From: Candidatus Avedoeria danica
GTDB taxonomy: Bacteria > Chloroflexota > Anaerolineae > Epilineales > Epilineaceae
Assembly (NCBI GenBank): GCA_016703025.1
Contig: JADJCV010000004.1
Location: 2,235,501 to 2,299,500, forward strand
Reading direction: 5' to 3'
Length of the DNA: 64,000 bases
This document shows, piece by piece, positions 57,641-64,000 of this stretch. How positions within the stretch are numbered: the first letter of the stretch is position 1; each line of letters opens with the position of its first letter. The position numbers and the translations under genes were made by a program. Below the pieces are notes generated by a model that did no database searches, was not told where the DNA came from, and saw only the letters and a list, made by a program, of their open reading frames with translations.

Positions 57641-58500
57641 CCCCCCACACGAACCTCCCACACCAGGATCGCCCCCTCGCCCACCGCCTGCGCGAGCTCT
57701 GGGCCTACCGCCATCTCGTCGGCAACCTCGTGATCCGCGACCTCAAGGTGCGCTACAAGAACTCGGTGCTCGGCGTCCTGTGGTCGCTGGCCAGCCCGCT
57801 GCTGATGATGCTCGTGTTCTACGTGATCTTCGGCGTGATGCAGAGCCCGTCTGTCGACCGTGCGTTCCACCTCTTCGTGCTGACGGGATTGCTGCCCTGG
57901 AACTGGTTCAGCATGAGCGTGGCGGGCGGCGTCGGGTGCGTCGTCGGGAACGCATCGCTGATCAACAAGGTCTACTTTCCGCGTGAGGTCCTGCCGGTCG
58001 GCGTCGTCCTCGGCGAGCTCGTGAACTTCCTGTTCGCGCTGCCCGTGCTCATCGCCATGCTCGTGCTGTGGGACATCCCGCTGACGATCCATGCCCTCTG
58101 GCTGCCCGTGATCATCGCCATCCAGGCCGTCTTCACGCTCGGCATCGTCTTCCTGCTCTCGTGCGCCAACGTCTACTACCGCGACACCGCCAAGATCATG
58201 GAGGTCGTGCTGTTGGCCTGGTTCTTCGGCACCCCGATCTTCTACGACTATGGCGCGTTCAACCGCGTGATCCACATCGTCGGCTGGCCGATCGAGACCG
58301 GCCGCCTGGCCTACATCCTCAACCCGATGGGCACGCTCGTGGCCAACTACCGCACCGTCCTGTACGGCTCGCCCGACGGCCCGCCGAGCGCCCCCGACGC
58401 GCTCTTCCTGCTCCGCACCGCCCTGACGGCCTTCGCGATCCTGGCCATCGGCTATTGGGCGTTCGCGCGGCGGTCTGGCCGGTTCGGGGAAGAGGTATAG
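57637..58500 (+). CDS. ABC-2 type polysaccharide exporter permease
   Basis: Protein of 287 aa with six membrane helices. LVIRDLKVRYKNSVLGVLWS is the amphipathic region typical of Wzm/TagG/KpsM-type permeases. FYVIFGVMQS, GLLPWNWFSMSV and NPMGTLVANYRTVLYG are family patterns. It forms the membrane channel for a lipid-linked polysaccharide with the Wzt-like ATPase encoded downstream. The ATG overlaps the preceding stop by 4 nt. Confidence 0.93.
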   Translation: MTPHTNLPHQDRPLAHRLRELWAYRHLVGNLVIRDLKVRYKNSVLGVLWSLASPLLMMLVFYVIFGVMQSPSVDRAFHLFVLTGLLPWNWFSMSVAGGVGCVVGNASLINKVYFPREVLPVGVVLGELVNFLFALPVLIAMLVLWDIPLTIHALWLPVIIAIQAVFTLGIVFLLSCANVYYRDTAKIMEVVLLAWFFGTPIFYDYGAFNRVIHIVGWPIETGRLAYILNPMGTLVANYRTVLYGSPDGPPSAPDALFLLRTALTAFAILAIGYWAFARRSGRFGEEV

Positions 58501-58614
58501 CGTGGGCCACATCGCAAGGGCTTGCTCGGCTCGATGCGTGGGCCGGTGGGCGCCCCGTGGAGCGGCACGGTCCGCTGCGCGGCGATCACGAAGCGCGCCG
58601 CAAGGAACGGCACG

Positions 58615-60003
58615 ATGAGCGGTGCGATCCGCTTCGAGGGCGTCACGAAGTCGTTCGTCATCGCCCACGACCGGCCGCGCAGCTTCCAGGAGGCGTTCGT
58701 CCGCGTCTTCCGCCGGACCGCCGCGGCCGAACGAGACGTCCTCGTGGCGCTCGACGACGTCTCGTTCGACGTCGCGCCCGGCACGGCCGTCGGGCTCGTC
58801 GGGCCGAACGGAACCGGAAAGAGCACGGCCCTCAAGCTTGTGGCGCGGATCGTCGAGCCGTCCGCCGGGCGGGTCGAGGTCAGCGGGCGCGTCGCGGCGC
58901 TGCTCGAGCTCGGCGCCGGCTTCCACCCTGACCTGACCGGCCGCGAGAACGTGTACTTGAACGGCTCGCTGCTCGGCCTCGGACGGCGCGACATGAGCCG
59001 CCGCTTCGACGCGATCGTGGCCTTCAGCGAGCTCGAGCGCTTCATCGACGTGCCGGTGAAGCACTACTCGTCCGGCATGTACATGCGCCTCGGCTTCGCC
59101 ACGGCCATCCACCTGGACGCCGAGATCCTGCTGATCGACGAGATCCTGGCCGTGGGCGATCAGGCTTTCCAGCACAAGTGCCGCGAGCGGATCACGTCCC
59201 TGCGCAAGTCCGGCGTCACGATCCTCCTCGTGAGCCACGACACCGAGGCCGTCCGCGAACTCTGCGACCGCGCGATCTGGCTCGAGGACGGCGTCATCCA
59301 AGCGGACGGCTCGTGCGACGACGTGCTGCAGGGCTACTACCGCAGCATGGTCGCGCGCGAGGAGGCGCGCCTGGAGGCGGAAGCAGCGGCCGAAGCGGCA
59401 GCCGAAGCGGCAGCCGAAGCCGCGGCCGACGCCTCCGCCCCCACGTCGCCCCACGCCGACACCGGCGCCCCAACCACCGGCCGTGTAGGGGCACGGCATG
59501 CCGTGCCCCCCTCGCCGACCTCCCCACCCCGCCCCCCCACCTCCCCCGACCGCTTCGGCAGCGGCGAGGTCGAGATCGCCGACGTCGAGGTCCTCGGCCC
59601 CGACGGCACCCCCCACCCGATCGTCCTGACCGGCCAGCCCCTCACGATCCGCCTCCACTACGTCGCCCACCGCCGGATCGACCACCCCGTCTTCGGCATC
59701 GCCGTCCACCGCGACGACGGCACGCACGTCTCCGGCCCCAACACGCGCGACGCCGGGTTGTCGATTCCCTACATCGACGGTCCGGGAACGATCGACGTCC
59801 GCATCGACCGGCTGACGCTGCTCGAGGGCAACTACGAGCTCTCCGCCGCGTGCTACGACGACGCGCTGTCCCACGCCTACGACCACCACCACCGCCGCTT
59901 CCCGATGCGCGTCCGCGCCGGCGACATCCGCGAGCGCTTTGGGCTGCTCGCGCTCGATGCGGCGTGGACACATCGGGCGGGGGATCGGGGCGACGAACGC
60001 TGA
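58615..60003 (+). CDS. Wzt-like polysaccharide ABC exporter ATPase with C-terminal carbohydrate-binding domain
   Basis: Protein of 462 aa. N-terminal ATPase: Walker A GPNGTGKST, the Wzt-type signature YSSGMYMRLGFA, Walker B ILLIDEILAVGD, switch His in LVSHDTEAV. A linker has the coiled-coil repeat EAAAEAAAEAAAEAAADA and a segment GRVGARHAVPPSPT encoded by a family-B palindrome. The C-terminal beta-sandwich (about 320-450: VEIADVEVLGPDG, VFGIAVHRDDGTHVSGPNTR, LLEGNYELSAACYD) is the Wzt_C domain that recognises the glycan before export. ATG 58615 follows AAGGA; the frame is open upstream. Confidence 0.93.
   Translation: MSGAIRFEGVTKSFVIAHDRPRSFQEAFVRVFRRTAAAERDVLVALDDVSFDVAPGTAVGLVGPNGTGKSTALKLVARIVEPSAGRVEVSGRVAALLELGAGFHPDLTGRENVYLNGSLLGLGRRDMSRRFDAIVAFSELERFIDVPVKHYSSGMYMRLGFATAIHLDAEILLIDEILAVGDQAFQHKCRERITSLRKSGVTILLVSHDTEAVRELCDRAIWLEDGVIQADGSCDDVLQGYYRSMVAREEARLEAEAAAEAAAEAAAEAAADASAPTSPHADTGAPTTGRVGARHAVPPSPTSPPRPPTSPDRFGSGEVEIADVEVLGPDGTPHPIVLTGQPLTIRLHYVAHRRIDHPVFGIAVHRDDGTHVSGPNTRDAGLSIPYIDGPGTIDVRIDRLTLLEGNYELSAACYDDALSHAYDHHHRRFPMRVRAGDIRERFGLLALDAAWTHRAGDRGDER
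59484..59510. repeat. Family-B palindrome inside the Wzt-like gene
   Basis: TGTAGGGGCACGGCATGCC then GTGCCCCC: perfect 22-bp palindrome at 59488-59509. In the gene frame it encodes VGARHAVP. Located in the disordered linker between ATPase and glycan-binding domain. Confidence 0.88.
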
Positions 60004-61982
60004 TGCCAACAACGCTCGCCACTGCCGTCGCCGTCGCCGCGACCGTCCTGATCGCGATCGCGCCAGGTTTGGCGCTGTTGCGCGTGTGCGGGGCGGGGCC
60101 GCGCGATGTCGTGGCGCGGGTAGGGGTGGCGGCGGGGGTAGGGCTGGCGGTGGTGCCGGTGGTGTACCTGTGGGCGGCGACGATTGGGGTTGGGATCGGG
60201 CCGGTGACGTGGGGGGTCGTATTGTTGGGAGCGATGGTCGCGGGGGCCGGGACCCTCAGGCCGCCGGCCCCCGCGACCCTCGCCCTCGTCCTCGTCCTCT
60301 TCGTCCAACTCATCGCCCGCTGGTACGCGGCACGCACCATCGCCATCCCGGTCTGGGCCGACAGCGTCCACCACACGATGATCGCCGACCTCTTCGTCCG
60401 CCACCACGGCCTCCCGGCCGACTGGCTGCCGCTCGCGCCGCTCTCGACGTTCAGCTACCACTTCGGCTTCCACAGCATCGTCGCGGCCGTCGCCTCCCTC
60501 ACCGGCATCGAGGTTCACCGCGCGGTGATCGTCGTCGGCCAAACGCTGATGGTCCTCCAAGCGCTGACCGTCGCCGGCCTGACGACGCTCCTCACGGGCC
60601 GCCGCTGGGCCGGCGTCGCGGCAGCCGTCGTCGTCGGCGGCCTCGGCCCGATGCCCGGCACGTACCTGACGTGGGGCCGCTACACGCAGCTGGCGGGACA
60701 GGTGGTGCTGCCGGCCGCGCTCGGCATGGCGGTGCTCGCGGCGCGCGAACCGTGCCGGCTGGCCGCGGACGACGATACGCTCGGCCGGCGGCGGGCGGTG
60801 GGGCGGATGATCGCGGCCGCGGTCATCGTCGCCGGACTCGCGCTCACGCACTACGTCGTGCTCGTGTTCTTCGTCGTCGCGGTCGGCGCGTGGTGGTTGG
60901 TGGACGGCGGCGCAGGCTGGGCGCAGCGGCGGGCATCGTTCGGGCGCCTCGTCGTCGTCGCGCTGGCCGCCGTCGTCCTCGCGCTGCCGTGGCTGCCGCG
61001 CTTCCTTGCCGGCAACCTCGATCGGAACGCGGCCGCGCTCGTCAGCACCGAGCTGCCCGGCGCAGTGTGGGGCGCGGTGACGCTTGCCTACGTCGTCGAG
61101 CACTTCGGCCAGTGGGTCGGCGTCGGCCTGACGGCTGTCACGGGCATTGCGCTCGCCGTCGGCCTGGCGCGGCGGGACCGCACCGTGGCTGTGGCGACGG
61201 TCTGGATCATCGGCCTCGTGGCCGCGTCCTACCCGCAGGCGTTCGGGCTGGCGATCACCGGGCCGCTGAAGGACTTCACGGTCCTGATCGGGCTGTACGT
61301 GCCCGCCGCATTGGCCATCGGCGCCGCCGCGGCGCTGACATTGGACATCCTGTCCGCAGGGTCCCTCCCCCAGCATTGGGGGAGGGACAGGCTGGCAAAG
61401 TCAGCCAGGGAGGGGGCCCGCGGCACCGCGACGACCGTTGGCATCGCGGCATCCGTCGCCCTCGCCGCCGTCCTCGGCTATCGCCAGCGCGATGTCATCC
61501 AGCCTGACCGCATCATCGCCACCCCCGCCGACGAGCGCGCCCTGGCGTGGGTCCGCGACCACACCCCCGCCGACGCCGTCTTCCTCGCCAGCGGCCAGCC
61601 GACGTACGGCGACACCGTGGTCCTCGGCGAGGACGGCGGCTGGTGGCTGCCCGTCCTCGCCGACCGCGCCTGCACGATCCCGCCCCTGCCGATCGGCCAT
61701 GAGCTGACCGTCGAGCCGGACTATCGCCAGCGGACGGTCGATCTGGCGAAGGCCGTCGCCGCCGACCTCGGGGCGCCGGACACCGTCGCGCGGCTGCAGC
61801 GAGAAGGCGTGGAGTGGGCCTATGTGGGCCCAACGGCGAAGACGCTGACGGCGGGCAAGCTCGAAGCGGCGGGGTGGCGCATGGTGTACGACGAGGATGG
61901 GGCGTCGGTGTGGGTGGCGGCGTGGGGGGGAGGCTCGGGGGGTGAGGGCCTTGGGCCGCCGCCCGTGGACCAAGCCCCATGA
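60003..61982 (+). CDS. Large polytopic membrane protein of the polysaccharide operon
   Basis: Protein of 659 aa with about 12 membrane helices followed by a soluble C-terminal domain (about 480-650, ADERALAWVRDHTPADAVFL, GEDGGWWLPVLADR). The pattern WADSVHHTMIADLFVRHHGL, STFSYHFGFHSIVAAVASL, LTHYVVLVFF is like DUF6541-type or GT-C-like membrane proteins, so a glycosyltransferase or polymerase role is possible but unproven. A 57-bp repeat is inserted in frame at about residues 454-472 (GSLPQHWGRDRLAKSAREG), and the last ~20 residues come from another repeat fragment. The ATG overlaps the preceding TGA (TGATG). Confidence 0.75.
   Translation: MPTTLATAVAVAATVLIAIAPGLALLRVCGAGPRDVVARVGVAAGVGLAVVPVVYLWAATIGVGIGPVTWGVVLLGAMVAGAGTLRPPAPATLALVLVLFVQLIARWYAARTIAIPVWADSVHHTMIADLFVRHHGLPADWLPLAPLSTFSYHFGFHSIVAAVASLTGIEVHRAVIVVGQTLMVLQALTVAGLTTLLTGRRWAGVAAAVVVGGLGPMPGTYLTWGRYTQLAGQVVLPAALGMAVLAAREPCRLAADDDTLGRRRAVGRMIAAAVIVAGLALTHYVVLVFFVVAVGAWWLVDGGAGWAQRRASFGRLVVVALAAVVLALPWLPRFLAGNLDRNAAALVSTELPGAVWGAVTLAYVVEHFGQWVGVGLTAVTGIALAVGLARRDRTVAVATVWIIGLVAASYPQAFGLAITGPLKDFTVLIGLYVPAALAIGAAAALTLDILSAGSLPQHWGRDRLAKSAREGARGTATTVGIAASVALAAVLGYRQRDVIQPDRIIATPADERALAWVRDHTPADAVFLASGQPTYGDTVVLGEDGGWWLPVLADRACTIPPLPIGHELTVEPDYRQRTVDLAKAVAADLGAPDTVARLQREGVEWAYVGPTAKTLTAGKLEAAGWRMVYDEDGASVWVAAWGGGSGGEGLGPPPVDQAP
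61361..61417. repeat. Double-hairpin repeat inserted in frame in the membrane protein gene
   Basis: Perfect 12-bp arms GTCCCTCCCCCA/TGGGGGAGGGAC (61361-61388, loop GCAT), then a second small stem GGCTG/CAGCC (61390-61406), then AGGGAGGGGG. The 57 bp encode a polar segment between membrane helices that looks out of place in the protein. Confidence 0.7.
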
Positions 61983-63361
61983 CCCTCATCATCGCCGGCG
62001 ACCGCATCGCCCCCCGCATGGCCGGCCCGAGCATCCGCGCCCTCGAGATCGCCCGCGCCCTCCACGCACGCGGCCTCCCGGTGACGCTGGCCGCACCGGG
62101 CGAGGTCGCGCTCGATCTGCCGTTCCCGAGCATCGGCTACGACGTCCGCGGCGAGGCGCTGCGGGCAGCCGCCGCGGGCGCGACGTCGATCTTCATCCAA
62201 GGCCTCACCCTCGCCCAGTACCCGTTCCTGGCCGCGCTCGACATCCCGATCGTCGTCGACCTCTACGACCCGTTCGTCCTCGAGAACCTCCATGCCCGCG
62301 TCCACGACACGCCGTCGGGCCGCCGGAGAGGCCACGAGACGGACCTGGCCGCGCTCGTCGATCAGCTCAAGCGAGGGGACTTCTTCGTCTGCGCCTCCGA
62401 GATCCAGCGCGATTACTGGCTCGGCTGCCTGACGGCCGTCGGTCGGATCAACCCGCCGATCTACGACGGCGGCGCCGACCTGCGCCACCTCATCGACCTC
62501 CTGCCCTTCGGCCTGCCCGACACGCCGCCCGCCGTACCGACGACGCCCGTCCTCCGCGGCGTCCACCCGCACGTCGGCCCGGATGACCGCATCCTGCTGT
62601 GGGGCGGCGGCATCTGGGACTGGTTCGACCCGCTGACGTTGATCCGCGCCGTCGCCGCCGTCGCCGCCGAGCGCGACGACGTCCGGCTGTACTTCATGGG
62701 CACGCGCACGCCGAGCCTCTATCGCCCGAAGCAGACGATGGCCGACCAGGCCGTGGCCCTCGCCCGCGACCTCGGCCTCTTGGACCACATCGTCCTGTTC
62801 AACGACGGCTGGGTGGACTACGACGCCCGCGCCGGCTACCTGCTGGAAGCCGACCTCGCCGTCAGCACCCACCTGCCGCACGTCGAAACGCGCTACGCCT
62901 ACCGCACGCGCCTGCTGGACTGCATCTGGTCCGGCCTGCCGATGCTCGTCACGGACGGCGACGTGCTCGCGGACGTCGTGCGGCGCGAGGGCCTCGGCGA
63001 GGTCGTACCGCCCAACGACGTCGGCGCCGCGGCCGCCGCCCTGCGCCGGATGCTGGCCGTCGTCGATGCCGCCGCAGCGAGGGGCGACGCGACCCGCGGG
63101 CGCGCGGCGTACGCCGCGGCCTTCGAGCGCGTGCGCGCGTCGATGACGTGGTCGGCCGCGACGGCGCCGCTGGCCCGCTTCGCCGCCGCACCGGTGCGGG
63201 CGGCCGATCGGCCGATGGGCGACGTGCTGGCGGGCCGGGGGGCGGCGACGCCGGTGGCGGGGCTCCCGCGGCGGGCGGTGGAGATCGTGCGGGAGGGGGG
63301 GGTGTTGGCGCTGGTGGAGGAGGGGGTGCGGTACGTGCGATGGGTTCGGCGGGGGCGGTGA
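61979..63361 (+). CDS. Glycosyltransferase (GT-B, family 4-like)
   Basis: Protein of 460 aa overlapping the preceding stop by 4 nt. MTLIIAGDRIAPRMAGPSIR opens the first Rossmann domain, and PIVVDLYDPFVLENLHAR continues it. The donor domain has DDRILLWGGGIWDWFDPLTL, VRLYFMGTRTPSLYRP, FNDGWVDYDARAGYLLEAD and THLPHVETRYAYRTRLLDCI. This pattern matches glycosyltransferases of surface polysaccharide loci, often near Wzm/Wzt exporters. The C-terminal end is Gly/Arg-rich. Donor and acceptor unknown. Confidence 0.88.
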   Translation: MTLIIAGDRIAPRMAGPSIRALEIARALHARGLPVTLAAPGEVALDLPFPSIGYDVRGEALRAAAAGATSIFIQGLTLAQYPFLAALDIPIVVDLYDPFVLENLHARVHDTPSGRRRGHETDLAALVDQLKRGDFFVCASEIQRDYWLGCLTAVGRINPPIYDGGADLRHLIDLLPFGLPDTPPAVPTTPVLRGVHPHVGPDDRILLWGGGIWDWFDPLTLIRAVAAVAAERDDVRLYFMGTRTPSLYRPKQTMADQAVALARDLGLLDHIVLFNDGWVDYDARAGYLLEADLAVSTHLPHVETRYAYRTRLLDCIWSGLPMLVTDGDVLADVVRREGLGEVVPPNDVGAAAAALRRMLAVVDAAAARGDATRGRAAYAAAFERVRASMTWSAATAPLARFAAAPVRAADRPMGDVLAGRGAATPVAGLPRRAVEIVREGGVLALVEEGVRYVRWVRRGR

Positions 63362-63634
63362 GGCGGGTATAGGCCTGAGGGCAGTGCCGGCGGAAGCACA
63401 TTGCACCGTATGGAAACGCAACATAGAAGCGCGACGAAGAGCAACATAGAAACGTGACCGGACGCTATGGTGATTCTTGTCGGGACTCAATGTTGCTTTT
63501 GGGAACGATTCCACATTGCATCGTGATTCACATCCTGGCGACGCGCTTCGAGGACCGTTCGTACGCCTGCCTTGGCACGTCTGCCCGTTTCCCCCACCCC
63601 CCATCATCTGGCGTCATCGCCCCATGGACGTGCG
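63362..63634. repeat. Gene-free region with short direct repeats
   Basis: GCAACATAGAA at 63418 and 63441 (23 bp apart), its partial inverse AATGTTGC at about 63489, and CACATTGCACCGTATGG at 63398 against CACATTGCATCGTGATT at 63512. The last two resemble the 22-bp units at 18422-18509. No ORF in the interval is convincing, and the base composition is AT-richer than the neighbours. Confidence 0.55.
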
Positions 63635-63787
63635 ATGACCCCGCCCCTCGACCTCACATCGCTCCGTCGGGCGCTCGCCGGCCTCGATCGTGGCTGCGAG
63701 CGCTCGCGCAGCGCGCCGGACGACGAGGAGCTGCGCGACGCCGCCCGCCGCCTGCTCGAGCAGCTGGAGGCACGCAACGATGCCTGA
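63635..63787 (+). pseudogene. Remnant of an HEPN-type nucleotidyltransferase partner (HI0074-like)
   Basis: A 50-aa frame, LDLTSLRRALAGLDRGCERS and APDDEELRDAARRLLEQLEA. The first ~35 residues resemble the N-terminus of HEPN nucleotidyltransferase-binding proteins, but the conserved RDAVIQRFEYTYEL core and following helices are absent and the frame goes straight to a C-terminal-like helix. An internal deletion is therefore likely. It overlaps the MNT gene start by 8 nt, the normal order of HEPN-MNT pairs. It could still be a short functional protein. Confidence 0.45.
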
Positions 63788-64000
63788 CATTCAGGTCACC
63801 CAACGCCAGGCCACTACCCTGGACGTCGCCCCCGCTCACCTCGCTCTCCTGCGGGCGATCCTCGCCCGCCACATCCCCGACCGCACCGTCGTGGCCTTCG
63901 GCTCGCGGACAATCGGCGCGGCCAAGCCTTGGTCCGATCTGGACCTCGCGATTCTCGGCAACACGCGCCTGCCAGTGGTCGTGCTGGCACGCCTTGCCTC
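63780..64000 (+). CDS. MNT-type minimal nucleotidyltransferase, 5' part (3' end outside window)
   Basis: The frame from ATG 63780 runs off the right edge, 73 codons visible. VVAFGSRTIGAAKPWSDLDL then AIL gives the pol-beta superfamily signature GS-x10-DxD with both metal-binding aspartates. Such proteins are the antitoxin half of HEPN/MNT toxin-antitoxin systems (they can AMPylate the HEPN toxin) or stand-alone nucleotidyltransferases. It overlaps the probable HEPN remnant. Confidence 0.85.
   Translation, partial: MPDIQVTQRQATTLDVAPAHLALLRAILARHIPDRTVVAFGSRTIGAAKPWSDLDLAILGNTRLPVVVLARLA

Noticed and set aside
1..64000. tRNA, rRNA, riboswitch or replication origin
   Set aside because: No cloverleaf, rRNA segment, known riboswitch core or DnaA-box cluster was found by eye; covariance-model scans (tRNAscan-SE, Infernal) would be decisive.

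Overview
The window is a contiguous piece of a very GC-rich bacterial chromosome: dense, mostly protein-coding DNA with many 1-4 nt start/stop overlaps. No rRNA, tRNA, phage or CRISPR array was recognised. The gene content (type II fatty-acid enzymes, two kinds of site-2 protease, core-MetE, a MoxR/DUF58/DUF4129/DUF4350 cluster, a RAYT transposase with REP palindromes, TAGAAT/TACAAT boxes 6-8 nt before start codons) fits Chloroflexota best. That placement is inference; Actinomycetota or Deinococcota are alternatives.

Layout. 1-6.5 kb: a PhoB-like regulator (truncated by the window edge), its histidine kinase, an HtrA-type protease, a PDZ membrane protein and a secreted HExxH metalloprotease, together an envelope-stress or secretion module. 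6.5-12.5 kb: RAYT transposase with an inverted pair of REP elements, then gyrA, fabH and fabF on the minus strand. 12.5-18.4 kb: membrane site-2 protease, SDR/DUF2867 protein, BrnT/BrnA toxin-antitoxin, VOC protein, MBL hydrolase, NUDIX hydrolase and a broken mrr restriction gene. 18.4-23.6 kb: repeat-rich non-coding DNA around a possible small membrane protein gene, then NERD protein, plsX, a secreted protein and a lipoprotein. 23.6-31.1 kb: P-type ATPase, SDR, mutM, a histidine-rich membrane protein, and a SCO1/cupredoxin pair suggesting copper handling. 31.1-36.1 kb: an iron ABC transporter (fbpABC-like) divergent from a DtxR-type repressor. 36.1-43.5 kb: TIGR01777 epimerase behind a 14-bp tandem repeat, then the MoxR/DUF58 cluster. 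43.5-49.3 kb: a GT39-like glycosyltransferase, a rhodanese and a probable selenoprotein. 49.5-56.1 kb: OsmC, acyl-CoA dehydrogenase, PhnD-like binding protein, core-MetE, site-2 protease, HD hydrolase and TyrA. 56.2-63.4 kb: a polysaccharide assembly and export operon (two glycosyltransferases, ABC-2 permease, Wzt-like ATPase, polytopic membrane protein). 63.6-64 kb: a HEPN remnant and an MNT nucleotidyltransferase cut by the window end.

Most notable points. (1) The ORF ending at 47493 and the one ending at 47142 are a single gene joined by an in-frame TGA. The TGA falls at the first cysteine position of a thioredoxin CxxC motif (UPVC) and is followed by a SECIS-like hairpin, so this is a probable lipoprotein-propeller-thioredoxin selenoprotein. 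(2) Several palindromic repeat families lie in the window. One is inserted in the same reading frame inside two unrelated proteins (peptide GARHAVP). Others supply the stop codons of the genes they abut, including gyrA.
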